A DNA stretch of 64,000 nt from Oidiodendron maius Zn (GCA_000827325.1 KN832878.1:310001-374000), one strand, 5' to 3'; shown: positions 12,723 through 24,889, counted from the stretch's first letter. The notes: generated from the letters alone by a model not told the origin. Numbers and translations: made by a program.

Positions 12723-15274
12723 AGGGAAGGATCTTGAGATGCCAGGATGAATTTCGCATTCATCGGCTGACTCTAGACTAAAAGACGAGAAAGAGAGAGA
12801 TGTGAGAATAGAAAGTGTGGAAGAGTTAGATAGAGCGAGGGAAGGGGAGATCCCTCGACACGAAATGGGATGAGTTGTATGGAGCATCTTAGCATCTATC
12901 CCACAACACACCTTTACAATGTATGAGCAGGCGGGCGTGGGAGGTCAGGGGGGTTCGGAGGGAAGCGGTTTCTTCCTTGCGTTTTGTGGGCAACACACTT
13001 GGCCAAACTGGAGCGCTTGCTGGGGTACGGATCACATGAAAACCTTGAAGACGGGCGTCTACTGTACCAACTCAGTTTTTTTTTCCTATTGTATTAACAG
13101 AGAGTTGCATTGCATTCCACGGGGAGGTGGGGGGATCTGTGTATCTAGGTCTTGCGCGATGTAAGGTAATGATGAGTGTTCCGATAGGTGCTGATAGCAA
13201 TGTTGCACTTTGCCTTGGAGATCATCCTTGATACTGTTGCACTGTAGCACTTGCCACTTCTCCGCACTTGCTGTCGTTCTTCAATGGCTCTTCAGGCGCT
13301 TGACCATCAAGTGGCGACTGGAATAACTTCATGCGATGGCGCCCGAGACGCGCGGATGCTGTATTGTCTCCATGGTTGGCGTCTCTTCCAGCTCTTCCCT
13401 TGCTCCCTCTGGATATCTCCGGTGGCAAACAAACTATTCGCCGGCATGATGCCCTCTGAGACGCGCGGATGTTGCATTGACCTTGAACTACTTTGCTGTG
13501 CCATATTTCTTTGCTTTTATTTTCCAGATCTCTTCTTCCATTGCATGCATAGATCTCTCCCGAGGTGGCGACCCGACATCCTTATACCCGCTGGCACCCT
13601 CCTGCCCCGTAGATCCCATACAACCTTCTGGATTGAGGGCGCGCACCGTGGAGAGAAGCAGTCGGCGCGCGGGCCTTCTCTGGCGATTATCCGGTGATAA
13701 ATGCCAGACGCCAAGTGTACAACCCAGAGTGGTACAGTAGGAGAATAGCCGTATGCACGACATGACGCCGGAGCAGAGTGATGTCGTCTCATGCGTGAGC
13801 CCGATCATCCCTACAGCCTGATAAGAGGTGTTGCGCACACACCAACTGAAGGCCGCTGGGAGGGACTGGATGTACATGATGTACCGTACACTGCAGTAGT
13901 GTACTGTCGGGGGAGAGGTAAAGTCAGGTGTTACAATGTGTCCTGTACCGTACTGTACATACACAATGTTTCTTTCGGGTATGCGACGAGGACATGACCG
14001 TTTCTGGGAGAATGATTTCCTTCCCTCTGAGGGATCACCCTCAGCACCATGAATACTAAGCTACGTTAATCATTATGATACACTCTTCTCTCTGCCCTTC
14101 ACCACGAATACTACATGACCCCATAGAGCATCCCTCTTGAGCGGTACCTTACGTAGCTGGGCGTAGTCTCCCCCGATCCGAGCTTTGCGCCGAAGAGGTA
14201 CTTCCGTGTGTACCATAGATAGTATGTACCTGCAGGTACCTCCCGTCTTTCCCAGCATCCCCACCCCCCAGTCCGATCACATCAACCTCAAACACGCCAG
14301 AAACCCCATCGACCGCAGAACGCAGAAGGAATCCGACGTTCCTCGCCCAATCCTTCTCCGTGGAGCAGCAGCCGTCTGCCGCCCCTGCGCCAGCTCCCAG
14401 GCCCGCCCACTCCAACCAGCACCGTCCAATGCTCGCCGGGTCGTGGGCTGAACATGGGGGTGCCGCAGGATTGGTGGGATCGAGGCGTCAGGAGCCGTAC
14501 AGCCTCGAGAAGCCGCAGCTGGGATGAACGAACGCGCACACAGCTGGGAGTATGATGGTCTCGGGATGCCCGCCGCACCTGAGAGAGCCGTCTGGAGAGC
14601 CATGGAGGGGCGGGAGAAGGAGGACAAGACAAGGCAGAGGCAACGCAAGGCATAGTACTCACACACAAAAGGGACACACCTCCTCCTGCATCCCTCTGGG
14701 CTCCTTTTTTCCTGCATTCTTGCTGTCTCCCTCTCGTGCCCTCCCTTCCTCCTAACCTGCGAAAGGGTTTGCGATACACCTTTTGCAAGTGTTTTCTGTT
14801 TGTTTGACCCTCTGCCACAGCGCTTCGTGGTTCGGGCCGTGCTTCGTCCAAAGTGTGGGTTATCAGCCAGGAGATGCCCCTCGTTGCCTCTGCTGGAGTA
14901 TCAAACCTGAAACCACCCGCCCTCATTCTCGACCACAACGACAATCGAAACGTCCGAGGCGGTCTCCTGAACGGCTATCAGATCTCGCATTTCCCCCATA
15001 TATCCGCCCCGCGTCGGCGGCCTTTTTGTCTTGGTTTGGAGATTGACTTTCGTACAAGGCAATAACCTCTCAATAGCGCTGCTGGGACCTCCGACTCGAG
15101 CCCACAACACGTCTCCGCACGATACACACCAAATTACGGGATATAACGGTGCATACTGCACACTGCCGGACGTTACGGCGCTGTCTTAGCTTCATTTCCA
15201 AGGGCTTCGGGCGTACCTGCATATTATATCGTTACACACAATAACCGGGCCCAATACTACCAAGAGAGATTAAA
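12723..15274. other. Long intergenic region
   Basis: About 2.5 kb between the elongase and the TPK-repeat gene. Several open frames are present on both strands (for example 14288-14944 minus) but they overlap one another, lack recognisable domains or splice support and look like GC-rich chance frames. It holds a 22-nt direct repeat (13345 and 13458) and GTACCGTACTGTACA-like motifs near 13880-13960. Confidence 0.5.
13345..13479. repeat. Two-copy direct repeat, 22 nt
   Basis: The word GAGACGCGCGGATGYTGYATTG occurs at 13345-13366 and 13458-13479, 113 nt apart, differing only at the two Y positions. The intervening DNA is not repeated. Confidence 0.7.
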
Positions 15275-16777
15275 ATGCCTCTCGTCGAGCTCTCCGTCCC
15301 GCTGGGGCCGGAACATAAACCGCCTGCGAAGGAGCACCAACACCACCTGCCGGAGTCCGAGGTGCTGTCCGACTATGAGGACCTGCTCGTCGACAATGAT
15401 ATGGATGGCGAGATCCTGAGCCTGCCCGCCGCCGGCAACAACATTCCTCCCGCGCTTCCCCAGAGGAGCCAGAAGAGAGTCTCGCGCCTGCTGGACAACG
15501 TCATGGTCGAGCTACAGAACCTGGATGGCAAGATGCCTGTCGAGGAGAAGAGCGAGTCTCTCGACCCCCATGAATGGTATCTGTCCAGCGAGGAGGATGG
15601 CTCGCTGTCTGGGGACGAGGACCTTGATTCCGAGGTCGAATTTGGCCCACCGAGCGTGAGCGACGGCGAGGCCCTCCAGTCACGATCCTCGCGGTCGAGC
15701 AGTCTCAATTCCGAAAAGGATATCACGGTCAGGACAATCACCTTCAAACCCGCTGGCAAGCCCCGGATCATCGACATTCCCGTGCGCGGCTCACCGGTTA
15801 GGAAGCACCCCCCGATAACTTCCTTCTCTAGCATGCCTACAGGCACGAACTTCAGTGATTTGTGGGAGCCTGCAGAAGCAGCCGCTCCGTCGTGGCCACC
15901 CGCGGCCCCCGCACCGTTGAGATTATCCTCCTCCTCTACATCCCTCCCCCGGCAGATCAGGTCTTCTACAGAAACCGCGGCCACGGAACCCTCCAAGAGA
16001 ATGAACATGATTCAGAGAAGGGCATCGAAGGTGTCGTCGCTGTCATTACGCAGGACGGGCCGATTGAGCTTCAGTACTTCCTCCTTCTCTTCTTCAACTC
16101 CCTCTTCCGTTTCTTCTGCTTCCGTTTCTTCTTCTCTTACTACTCCCGCCCAGCAAGAAGCTAGCATCTCCTCTGACCACTTGACCCAGAGCGAAACAAG
16201 TGAGCTTCCTGCTGTGTCTACAGATGACGCCAGCAGTAGCACGAGCGACAACCGCCCTGCCAGCAGAAGCAATACCCTCACCAAGAACCCTCCGACCCCG
16301 AAGACCCCTAAAACTCCCAAGACACCGAAGACTCCTAAGACTCCCAAGACTCCCAAAACCCCCATCTCTCAAACCGCCGCGCTCTGGATGAACGGCCTCT
16401 CTCGCACCCTCAGCACCACCCGCCGCCCATCTCGCCACTATCGCCCGCCGGTGCCGCGCATCTCCATTTCCTCTTCCACCTCCCCTCCTGCCCGCCTTAC
16501 CCGCGTTGCAACCCGTCCACTCCTCGCCGCTGTTGCAGAAGCAGACGAGGAGAGCGAATCATTCAATGTCCGGGAACGATCAGCCACAACGCCACAAACA
16601 AGACACGAATGGACGGCGGGGTATACGCGGGTCGGTCGCCCCGCGGGCGTGCCCACCAGGCCGTCGTATTTGAGGAGTCCGCCTACAGCCGGGATCAAGG
16701 ATCGGAGAATGAGTCTGGGCGTGAGAGGCATTAAGAGGAGAAAGAGTATTAAGGGGCGAAATCGGTATTTGGGGTAG
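15275..16777 (+). CDS. Hypothetical Ser/Pro-rich protein with TPK repeat
   Basis: Single open frame of 500 residues. I do not recognise a family. The N-terminal third is acidic (LSDYEDLLVDND, SSEEDGSLSGDEDLDSEVEF), followed by a Ser-rich part and a repeat of Thr-Pro-Lys triplets at about residues 345-367. The C-terminus is strongly basic and Ser-rich, ending in a KDRRMSLGVRGIKRRKSIKGR-like stretch that could act as nuclear localisation or phospholipid/RNA-binding tail. Codon use is regular, without stops over 1.5 kb, and the conserved-looking C-terminal block (VGRPAGVPTRPSYLRSP) argues for a real gene. The whole protein appears intrinsically disordered. ATG 15275 is preceded by a purine-rich AATTAAAATG-like context typical of a start. 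Confidence 0.75.
   Translation: MPLVELSVPLGPEHKPPAKEHQHHLPESEVLSDYEDLLVDNDMDGEILSLPAAGNNIPPALPQRSQKRVSRLLDNVMVELQNLDGKMPVEEKSESLDPHEWYLSSEEDGSLSGDEDLDSEVEFGPPSVSDGEALQSRSSRSSSLNSEKDITVRTITFKPAGKPRIIDIPVRGSPVRKHPPITSFSSMPTGTNFSDLWEPAEAAAPSWPPAAPAPLRLSSSSTSLPRQIRSSTETAATEPSKRMNMIQRRASKVSSLSLRRTGRLSFSTSSFSSSTPSSVSSASVSSSLTTPAQQEASISSDHLTQSETSELPAVSTDDASSSTSDNRPASRSNTLTKNPPTPKTPKTPKTPKTPKTPKTPKTPISQTAALWMNGLSRTLSTTRRPSRHYRPPVPRISISSSTSPPARLTRVATRPLLAAVAEADEESESFNVRERSATTPQTRHEWTAGYTRVGRPAGVPTRPSYLRSPPTAGIKDRRMSLGVRGIKRRKSIKGRNRYLG
16300..16368 (+). repeat. In-frame TPK triplet repeat
   Basis: Seven or so consecutive Pro-Lys-Thr units inside the hypothetical protein. The codons vary (CCG/CCC/CCT, AAG/AAA, ACC/ACT/ACA), so the repeat is kept at protein level and is not fresh slippage. 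Each unit is a minimal proline-directed kinase site. Confidence 0.8.
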
Positions 16778-17506
16778 GGAATGGAATAGGATGATGGGAT
16801 GATAAGATATAGGCCATGGGCCATGTGTATATGGAAGGAAATACTGGCGTTGGAATTTGGATGTCAAATTCGGACTTGAATTTGAATTGAAATTGAAACG
16901 GAGCGGGCATGGCGTTTGGATGGATACCAGCACGGGACAGTGATACCACTTTTCTTTTTCCCTTCTTTTGTTGAATTTTTCAGTTTACGAACCGGGATGC
17001 GATGGGATATACCAGCATATAATTACGCAGCGTGTGCACATACATAGCTTGGTGAATATGGGACAGAACGAGTATGCGAAAATCTTGTGAGCTCTACCTT
17101 CATCTTGCGTAAGTGAGACATGATCGGCTTGATTGAGCCCGGGATTGTGGCTGTGCATATAATTTGAGACATCCCGACGAGGAAAAGATGTTCCTGTGAT
17201 TGCTGCTAGGTTTCCTATATTCTGATATACAATATCTAATAACTTGCAGCAGAATAAACATTCTCCCCTCAAAATACAGCATTAATGTCCCCGAACTTAA
17301 TAACTCAGGGGCTCGGTTACATCATGTGATTACATATCACGTGACTAGAACATAAGGCTTAAACTCATACCTGATAGTTAAGGATTGAAAATCGCTTAGG
17401 GCTTCGCACAATCGCAATAATTGAAACTCGCGAACTTTTCAAGCTCCACCACGACCAACAACAACACCCACCGACCACCGACAGCAGGACAGGAAAATCA
17501 ACAGCG
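16778..17506. other. Intergenic, RPL4 promoter
   Basis: About 730 nt with TTGAAATT-like short repeats near 16870 and two CAYGTGA sites near 17320-17345. No gene seen. Confidence 0.6.
17337..17344. promoter_or_regulatory. TCACGTGA palindrome before RPL4
   Basis: Perfect TCACGTGA 163 nt upstream of the RPL4 ATG, with a near copy TCATGTGA at 17322-17329. Cbf1-type sites occur in ribosomal-protein promoters of several ascomycete yeasts (established for Candida). Use here is inference. Confidence 0.45.
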
Positions 17507-19002
17507 ATGGCATCTCGTCCCACTGTCACTATCCTCAAGGCCGATGGCACGGCCAGCGGGGATACACATCCTCTGCCTAAGGTATGACTTACCTCTTACT
17601 ATCGTTGAAACGAGTCCATTCCCGCTGGCAGCTTTTGTGGGAGAGAGATTTGGATGACGGCGATGGGAGATTGGGAATTGGGCAGGGAAATTGGTTATGG
17701 CATAGAGAGAAATTCAAGGCTGATGAGTTGTGTGATTATAGGTTTTCAATGCCCCGATCCGTCCTGATATCGTGCAGACGGTGCACACCGGTGTCGCGAA
17801 GAACAGACGCCAGCCCTATGCCGTGAGCGAGAAGGCCGGTCATCAGACGAGTGCTGAGAGTTGGGGTACTGGTATGTACCTCTGTTTTATTATTCTGGGA
17901 TTGGAGATCGGATTGGGAGAGACGGACTGGAGGAGAGACGGAATGAAGAGAAGTTATTGGAATATAAAACGGTTGATTTAATATGGAGAGATGCTGATCG
18001 GTCTACTTTACAGGTCGCGCTGTTGCCCGTATCCCTCGTGTCTCTGGAGGTGGAACTCACCGTGCTGGTCAGGCCGCATTTGGTAACATGTGCCGCTCTG
18101 GACGCATGTTCGCCCCTACCAAGGTCTGGAGAAAGTGGCACCAGAAGATCAACCTGGGTCAGAAGTATGTTGATAACCCACTCACTTCTCATCTGTCCAT
18201 CATCTTATATAACACGGATACTAATGGTTATGACAGGCGGTTTGCTACCGTCTCCGCCCTCGCTGCCTCCTCCGTCCCCGCCCTCCTCCTGGCCCGCGGT
18301 CACCAAATCTCCAATGTGCCCGAGGTCCCGCTCGTCATCAACTCCAGCGTCTTCTCCGATGCCGCTATCTCGCGCACCGCCGCTGCCGCCTCGCTACTCA
18401 AGTCCGTCGGCGCCGGGCCGGACGTCGACAAGGTCAAGAACTCCCGCAAGCTGCGCGCCGGCAAGGGCAAGCTGCGCGGCCGCCGCCACCGCCAGCGCCG
18501 CGGCCCACTCGTCGTGTATAACCCAGAGGTCGACGGCACCGAGATCGTGCGCGCCTTTCGCAATCTCTCCGGCGTCGAGACGTCATCCGTGTTCGCGCTC
18601 AACCTCCTCCAACTCGCTCCCGGCGGCCACCTCGGACGCTTCATCATCTGGACATCGTCTGCGTTCGCCGCTCTCGATACCATCTACGGCAGCACGACCA
18701 CTCCATCCGCGCTCAAGAAGGACTTCCTCCTGCCCTCGCCCCTGGTCCAACAGGCTGACATCGGCCGACTGATCAACTCGTCCGAGATCCAGAGCGTGAT
18801 CCGCGCCGCGAAAGGTACCGCGCGCACCAAGCGTGCCGGCGTGCAGAAGAAGAATCCCTTGGTGAACAAGCAAGTGCTGCTGCGCCTGAACCCGTACGCT
18901 GCGGGCTACGCCAAGGAGAAGATCGGCAGCAAGGGACTTGGAGCCGGCAAGCCTGATCGCGCACACGGCACGCCGTTCGCGAAGGTGTTACATGAGGATT
19001 AG
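17507..19002 (+). CDS. RPL4: 60S ribosomal protein L4 (uL4)
   Basis: Exons 17507-17581, 17742-17871, 18014-18164, 18237-19002; 1122 nt, 373 residues, the normal length for fungal RPL4. The protein starts [10 protein letters not shown] and has the signature [51 protein letters not shown] and the basic [20 protein letters not shown] loop that lines the peptide exit tunnel. Large-subunit structural protein, nucleolar assembly then cytoplasm. Coding DNA of the last exon is GC-rich with strong codon bias (CTC, GCC, CGC), as expected for a very highly expressed gene. Three introns lie in the 5' third, a usual layout for fungal ribosomal-protein genes. Confidence 0.97.
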
Positions 19003-19560
19003 ATTAGGGCTGGCGCGGGGCTCTGATGAAGCGATAGGGAGGGCGTGTTTAAGTGTAAACTTTGCTTGACGGGTTAAATTAGGTGAAGACAACATTCGGA
19101 TAAAGATGAATGGGAGCGTTGATAAATGGTGGACGGGTAGGAATGGCATGAAGGAGCGCTACTATCAAATGCATGGCAGTTCCTTGCTGACTAGGTTCTA
19201 TCTACATGATCAATGGAGACAGTCTCATATATACACTACTGCGCACCGTGCGTGAACTTCTTTAGGTGATTATGATTCACATGGCAAAGTCTTCGGAAAG
19301 GAGGGAAAGTAGCTTGTTTCGCAGCGAAGCTCTCGCAGAAGCATATTAAAGAAGCTAACTACCCACTCTCTAGAGGGTAAGCAGCGGGGCGGCTAGCTAA
19401 TACTGTATCCCATCGAATGCCAAATAACAATCGCAGTGACGCAAAGTATTATAATTTCGCACCCTCCAATGCGCAAAAAGCCAATGCATGCAAGATGTGT
19501 ACCAACGCCCCTAATTAATTCCCTGCCCACCCGGATCCGATTTTACAAGTTCTGTTCAAC
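19003..19560. other. Convergent 3' spacer
   Basis: About 560 nt between the ends of RPL4 (+) and the chromodomain gene (-). Contains both 3' untranslated regions; no gene seen. Confidence 0.6.
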
Positions 19561-22500
19561 TTACATCAGATGGTTGCCGAATCTGCTGCTCGCAGGCACA
19601 GTAGTGAACAAAGCTTCACCCGCGAAAGTTGTCCTATACGGCGGTCCGTCTCCTGGTGCAGGACTATTTCCTCTACTGCCCACGCTCAACACTCTCGCCA
19701 TAGGTCTAGATCCGGGACTCATGGTTCCCATTCTAGGACTGCGCGGAACGCTAGTTCCTCTAGTGGCTCGCCGGCCGTTGAGCATGGCCTTGAGCTCATC
19801 TGACTTCTTTTCGAGCTCTCGCTCTGCCTCGACTTTTTCCGCTTCCAATTCCCGGATCCGAGCGAGGTACTGTTTCATCTCGCTCGAGGCTTGGATCTCG
19901 TGGATGCGTCTGGCATTCTCGGAGGCCTTTACCTGAGCAGTAGCTAATTCAGCTCTTACCTCGTTGAGTTCAGTTGCCGCCTCGCCGGCCGCGGTCGAGG
20001 CCTGCTGATAATTCATCCGCATGTATTCGAGCTCATTCTGCATATTTGAGATCCGCTTCTGATGTCGTTCACCCTCTGCCTGAACTTTTGCCACTTCCTC
20101 TCTCATCCGATTGAGCTCGGCGACCTCAGGAATGGTAGAGCTTGTGAGTTCGGCACGAGCAGCCGCTAACTGGAAATCACTGTTGGCCTTCTCTTCCTTG
20201 AGCTTTGTGAGATCGGCAACACGTGCGTCAAGCCGCTGTTGCAACGTATTTGCTCGAGAAGTTGCTTCGTTCAAATCGTGCTCGAAACGACCACGATCAT
20301 TGAGAGCCTCTTGGTATCTTGGTTGCATATCCTGAATAGACTTCTCAAGACCTTTGCATCTGCTCTCGAGCTGCTGGTACTCGCTACGGAGCGCAGCGTA
20401 CGAAGCATCTCGGCGTTGTAATTCAAGTTGCAGCTCAGCGTATGAGGTATCTCGGTGCTGTCCTTCAAATTCAAGTTCCCTGACCTTGACAATGTTAGGT
20501 CGACGCAAAGAACGGGGGATGGATTCCAATTACCTTTGCTTCTAGTGAGGATATTAAGTTTGCCACCTCAGCATCTAGAACAGTTGGCTTTGGGGGCCTC
20601 TCCGCCTCGAAGATCCTCTGGCTTGGCTCGACATCCATTGGGTTCAAAAGGCTGCTGATGCTAGAAGGATTCATAGTCCGAGGGGCTTCATCAATAATCG
20701 GGGTGCGCCGCTGGCGCTTCGATGATGCGTCATCGTCCTCTGCACTCTATACAAGCTTAGTATGCATTCAAAACAAAACAAAACAATACAAATTGGGTAG
20801 AGGACGTACCAATGATCTTTTGAAGGTCGGTTGCAGTAGTTGGGCCGACGAAATATACGATTCAGACAGCTGTGCCTGACCCGGCAGCGGCTCACTTCGT
20901 TGCGTGTCTCTTTCAGCGTCTTCCGCATTATCCAGATAAATTTCGAAGCCGTCCAGATCTGGCATCGACGGCAATGGCCATATTCTATCCGTCGGCATTC
21001 CAGTTGCGAACATTCCAACCTCTGTAGCGGCAGCTGGAGGATTATGATAACCAGGCGGCAGAATACCAACCTCACGTCGTGAATGCAGCACGCAGCTCAA
21101 TAGCGCCCTTCTTCTGTCCGCTGGATCCATCCGTTTGTCAAAGCACAACTCAAAGTGCTCAATAGAGCGGAGAATTGTGAGGTGAACAAGAGGTGCAAGA
21201 CTCCCATCATGCAACAGGCCTTCTCGCAATATTCGGGGATATCGTTCCTTTTCGAAAGTCGAGTCAAATGCAATGATGATCGAGGCGGGTTCGATCTCGA
21301 TCTTAACGTTGCTGTTATAGAAATCGCTTGGAAATAAGCTGATTCTCATCGCCCCATGTTCGGCCACGCAAGGCGCTATGTCCGGTCGGTCTGGCCGATT
21401 GTAGGTGCATCGTTCCTTCTTCAGAATTGTTTCAAGAATATCCACCATTCTCCCTGGGCGAGCTACCAGAGCGACATGTATATTAAATGGTCTTAAGAAG
21501 GTTAAAAATGAGTTCAAGAAGACGCATTTGGTGCTGATGGTCTCCGCCCAAGCTGCCTGCATATCAAATGGGTCTATTTCCTGCGTCGACAGATCAGACC
21601 TGACCAAGTCTTGGTGATCGCAGAGTTCTTTCAAGCGACCAAGCAAAGAATCAATCTCAGTAATCAAATTCTCATCTGGCCGCTCGGTACTGAGAAATGC
21701 CTTCTGCTGAGCTCGGGAGTTGGTGAGCTGCACGTCATAGATGTCTCTAGTAATGCTATTGAGAGGTAGCGGTACGACATACTCTTCTGTTCCAAGAGGC
21801 AAGATTTGCAGTGCTTTGTTAGATTCTGAGTCTGAAGAATTTCTTGAAACTGGCGAAACGAGGGTCTCTGTAGTACTCCTTAATGGTAGCATCTGGTTTA
21901 TGAGAGATGGTTCTGTGGTCGGAGCCGCGGAGGCAGCTCTGGCTTCGGCTTGTCTAGCAATCGTACTAGCGGCTGCGTTTGCTCGAGCCTGTTTAAACAT
22001 ATCTGCGACATTCTGGGAGCTGCTAATGGCTTGTTCCGCCATGGTTGGGTAGGATGGCGGAGTTGGTCTCGGGGGAAGAGGGCTGCCTGACGAGTCTTGG
22101 CCCTCTATTTTGCCTGACCAGGAAATATCTTGTGCCTTCTCAATGCTTTGTATGACGCTTTCTGGGGGTCGGCCAACCAGTGTCTGATTACGCGATTTAG
22201 TAGAAGGGGGGCCAGTAAATCCTTCTGAGATTGATACAGCTTGGGTTGACAACTCTGTTGAAGGGGGCGGGGCTGGTGACCTGATTTGTGCTGGCTGCCA
22301 CGATTCCTCGAGAGATTCCGAATTATCAGTTATGAAGCTTATGGACAGTTGTGATGGTCGTCTGTTGATATCCCTGGTTGGTGGAGGGCGGGACGGAGCT
22401 TTTGCGCTGAGGTGGGATGAACTGGGTCTAATTTGGGGTTGCTGTGAGGGGCTATAACTTAAATGATCGCTATATTCGATGCCTTGATCAGCGGAAGCAT

Positions 22501-23394
22501 CCGAGACGCAGGATGGTTTACGCTGCGTATCCTCCGAGGGAGTGGTTTCCTGCTCCGATGGAATATATGAGGAGCAGCCGGGCAGTTGAGAATCTTGGAT
22601 GGCGGGCGCGGGTTCATCCCACAGAAACGGCCTGCGGGACGGTGGTGGATTTATTGATTTTGCTGAAGGCGGAAGGTAATCGGAATCTTGTGAAGGCTTT
22701 GAAGCCTGCGACGCGTCTGAAGATAATGTTGGAACTATGGCATATGCGCTGCGTTCAAAACCGTCATCCACTCTAGGTACTAGCACAAGAACCTTATCCG
22801 CCCCGCTACTGAGCGTCTGTTCCTCTTCGTATGTATCCTTAATCTCAGCAGGCGGATCCCCGGGTACAGCATGAACAGTGGGGTAATTCTCAGGACCCGC
22901 CTCAGAAGGTTTTGTTCGAATGGGCGCGTCTGATATTCTCGGACGTTTTGTTCTGCGAAAAGCCTCGTTATCAGAATCAAAGGTCGAGGATCGCTCTCGA
23001 TCATCAAATGCGCCTCCACCCTGTATCTCTAATCTCTTCCGGTTCCAGTCCTTCACGGCCTCCCGGTTGACGTTGTAATATGGCTCCTACGTAGAATGAT
23101 ACGTTAGCAAGTTGATCCCATCTACTAGCCAGACCGCAGCATGCGTACCCAGCTAGGCGCATAAGCTTCCCCCGTGTCTGGATTATCTTCCCAGTCGATA
23201 AGATAGCTGAGGAGCCCGTCCCTGGTCTCTTCGCCCAGTATACTTCGCACCGAATAGTACTCCTCCGATGCCTTTGACTTGCGCTTCCTCTTCTTAGGGC
23301 TGCTCCGTGGGCGCAGTGGGGACGCCGTGTACGGGTTACGGCTCAGTGGTCGTGAACTTGATCGTCGGGTCCGTTCAGCACTCGCGGGTTCCAT
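19561..23394 (-). CDS. Chromodomain plus Hda2/Hda3-like HDAC complex subunit
   Basis: Exons 23394-23149, 23086-20810, 20746-20534, 20484-19561; 3660 nt, 1219 residues. The N-terminus has a basic KKRKRKSK run and then a chromodomain at about 45-105 (YYSVRSILGEE, YLIDWEDNP, SWEPYYNV), interrupted by the first intron exactly at SW|EP. A long Ser/Pro-rich linker follows. At about residues 520-790 is a globular block (ITRDIYDVQLTNSRAQQKAFL, LVARPGRMVDILETIL, LVHLTILRSIEHFELCFDK) that fits the fungal HDAC class II complex subunit 2/3 family (Hda2/Hda3, HDA2-3 domain). The last 300 residues are heptad-rich coiled coil (KVRELEFEGQHRD onward). Expected role: nuclear scaffold bringing a class II histone deacetylase to methylated H3 chromatin. 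Exact subunit identity is inference. An earlier in-frame ATG at 23439 would add 15 residues. Confidence 0.82.
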
Positions 23395-24849
23395 TGGTAC
23401 GGATGTGTTGTGGTGTAGATGCCATGGCCGAGGAAACAAATCTGGGAAAGGTGAAGGAAAGATATGGAGGACAAAGAACAGTTAAGCGAAGATTTCGGCT
23501 ACACAAGAAATGCGGTCTAGAGAAAAACGCGCTGGCTGGCGTTGAGAGAAGGCACGAGGTTTGCGTGTGCGTTGTTCGTTATTGAAGTGTTTGGCGATGG
23601 CTCGATGAAGGAAAGTATGTAATCTGCAATAGCGCGATGGACGGTTGCCGGTTGCCGTACAGTCGCCGAAGTCCCGTGGCCACTCTCACGCTGCCCCGCT
23701 GACGACGCTCGGCCGGTGTGGTGGCTTGTCCAACCTTGCTCGAGAGGAAAATGAGATGAGAGAAGGGATGGGAGACGAGGCTGAAGGGGCGCAAGAGATG
23801 AGTGCAGTGATCAAGGGAGGAATGGTCTGTCTTTGTCGTCTCTGGTCTTCACAGGCTGGCTGGCCCATCCGCTCGCTATTTGCTCTTCTGGTCCTCTGCT
23901 CTACTACCTTCCGAAAACTACCAGGGTCTATCACCTGCCTCTAAGCATACATTACCGTAGGAAAGAGCTTTGACATGGCATCAAGATCGCCGCTCTGCAG
24001 ACCAGCATCTCAAAAGATGGGTCCCAGTCCTATCAAATAACAACGCGGCTATTTCGGGTTTGTGTATTTCGCCTTGCAAGTTCTCGTCGCCTCCACTCTT
24101 ATCTCTCTAATGTTGAAACGGAGCCAATAGAAACCATCCAAATCGTACTGTAGTAATCAATCTATGGAAGGCCATCGAATCATCCGTGTTGAGAGAGATG
24201 TCCCTCTTTACTTCCAAATCTCACTCCCGTCCTTAACTATTGGTCTGTTGGTGGCGGGGACGACATAAACAAGTCTCGAGGATTAGCTATCTTACATATT
24301 AAATATAGACGATACCACATGCTTAAGACTTGGGGTGGTTCTATTATCTGGATGATTGATAGCCTTTTTTTTTATAAAGGATCGCTTCTTTGTATAAGTT
24401 ACTCTCACGCGAAGGGGGTGCGGGAGAGCCTTGCATGATTGTGAGATATTTAGGCAAACGTTGCTCCATTCTACAGTAGGGGTAGCATATTAAATTGCCA
24501 GATGAGGCGGAGTATCTTACAACAGCTCCCAAGAAGCAAGTACGCTTGTTCGTAGCCAATACAAAAATGGCGGAAGTAGTGGTGCCAGGCTGAGAGCACT
24601 TTCAAATTGTGGTTAGCCTGAACGTTGAAACTCTATGTTAGCCATTCTGTATGCCCCCTAGAAGCACACAGAATGTATTGTGTTTATCTAATCTAAAAGA
24701 AGAAGAATTAAGTAAAACAAAGGTGTAGATGGACTCAGAAACTAGACCTTTGTCGTACGATCATGCTCATATGACGTGATCACAATTGGCACTCTATATG
24801 GCTACTTACCTACTTATCTAAGTTGGTATATCCCACACCTTTGATGGAC

Positions 24850-24889
24850 CCAAAAGGGGTAATCTTAGTACCTAATTACACCCCTTTGG
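24850..24889. repeat. Imperfect palindrome, 40 nt
   Basis: Left arm CCAAAAGGGGTAAT at 24850-24863 faces right arm ATTACACCCCTTTGG at 24875-24889, and the centre TTAGTACCTAA continues the symmetry. It could form a cruciform or be the remnant of a small terminal-repeat element. Confidence 0.6.

Noticed and set aside
14288-14944. 218-residue open frame on the minus strand
   Set aside because: GC-rich region with several overlapping frames, no recognisable domain, no splice partner.
15373-16438. Minus-strand frames with GVLGV repeats
   Set aside because: Antisense of the TPK repeat; composition follows from the repeat on the other strand.
18300-18966. Minus-strand frames opposite RPL4
   Set aside because: Produced by strong codon bias of the RPL4 coding strand.
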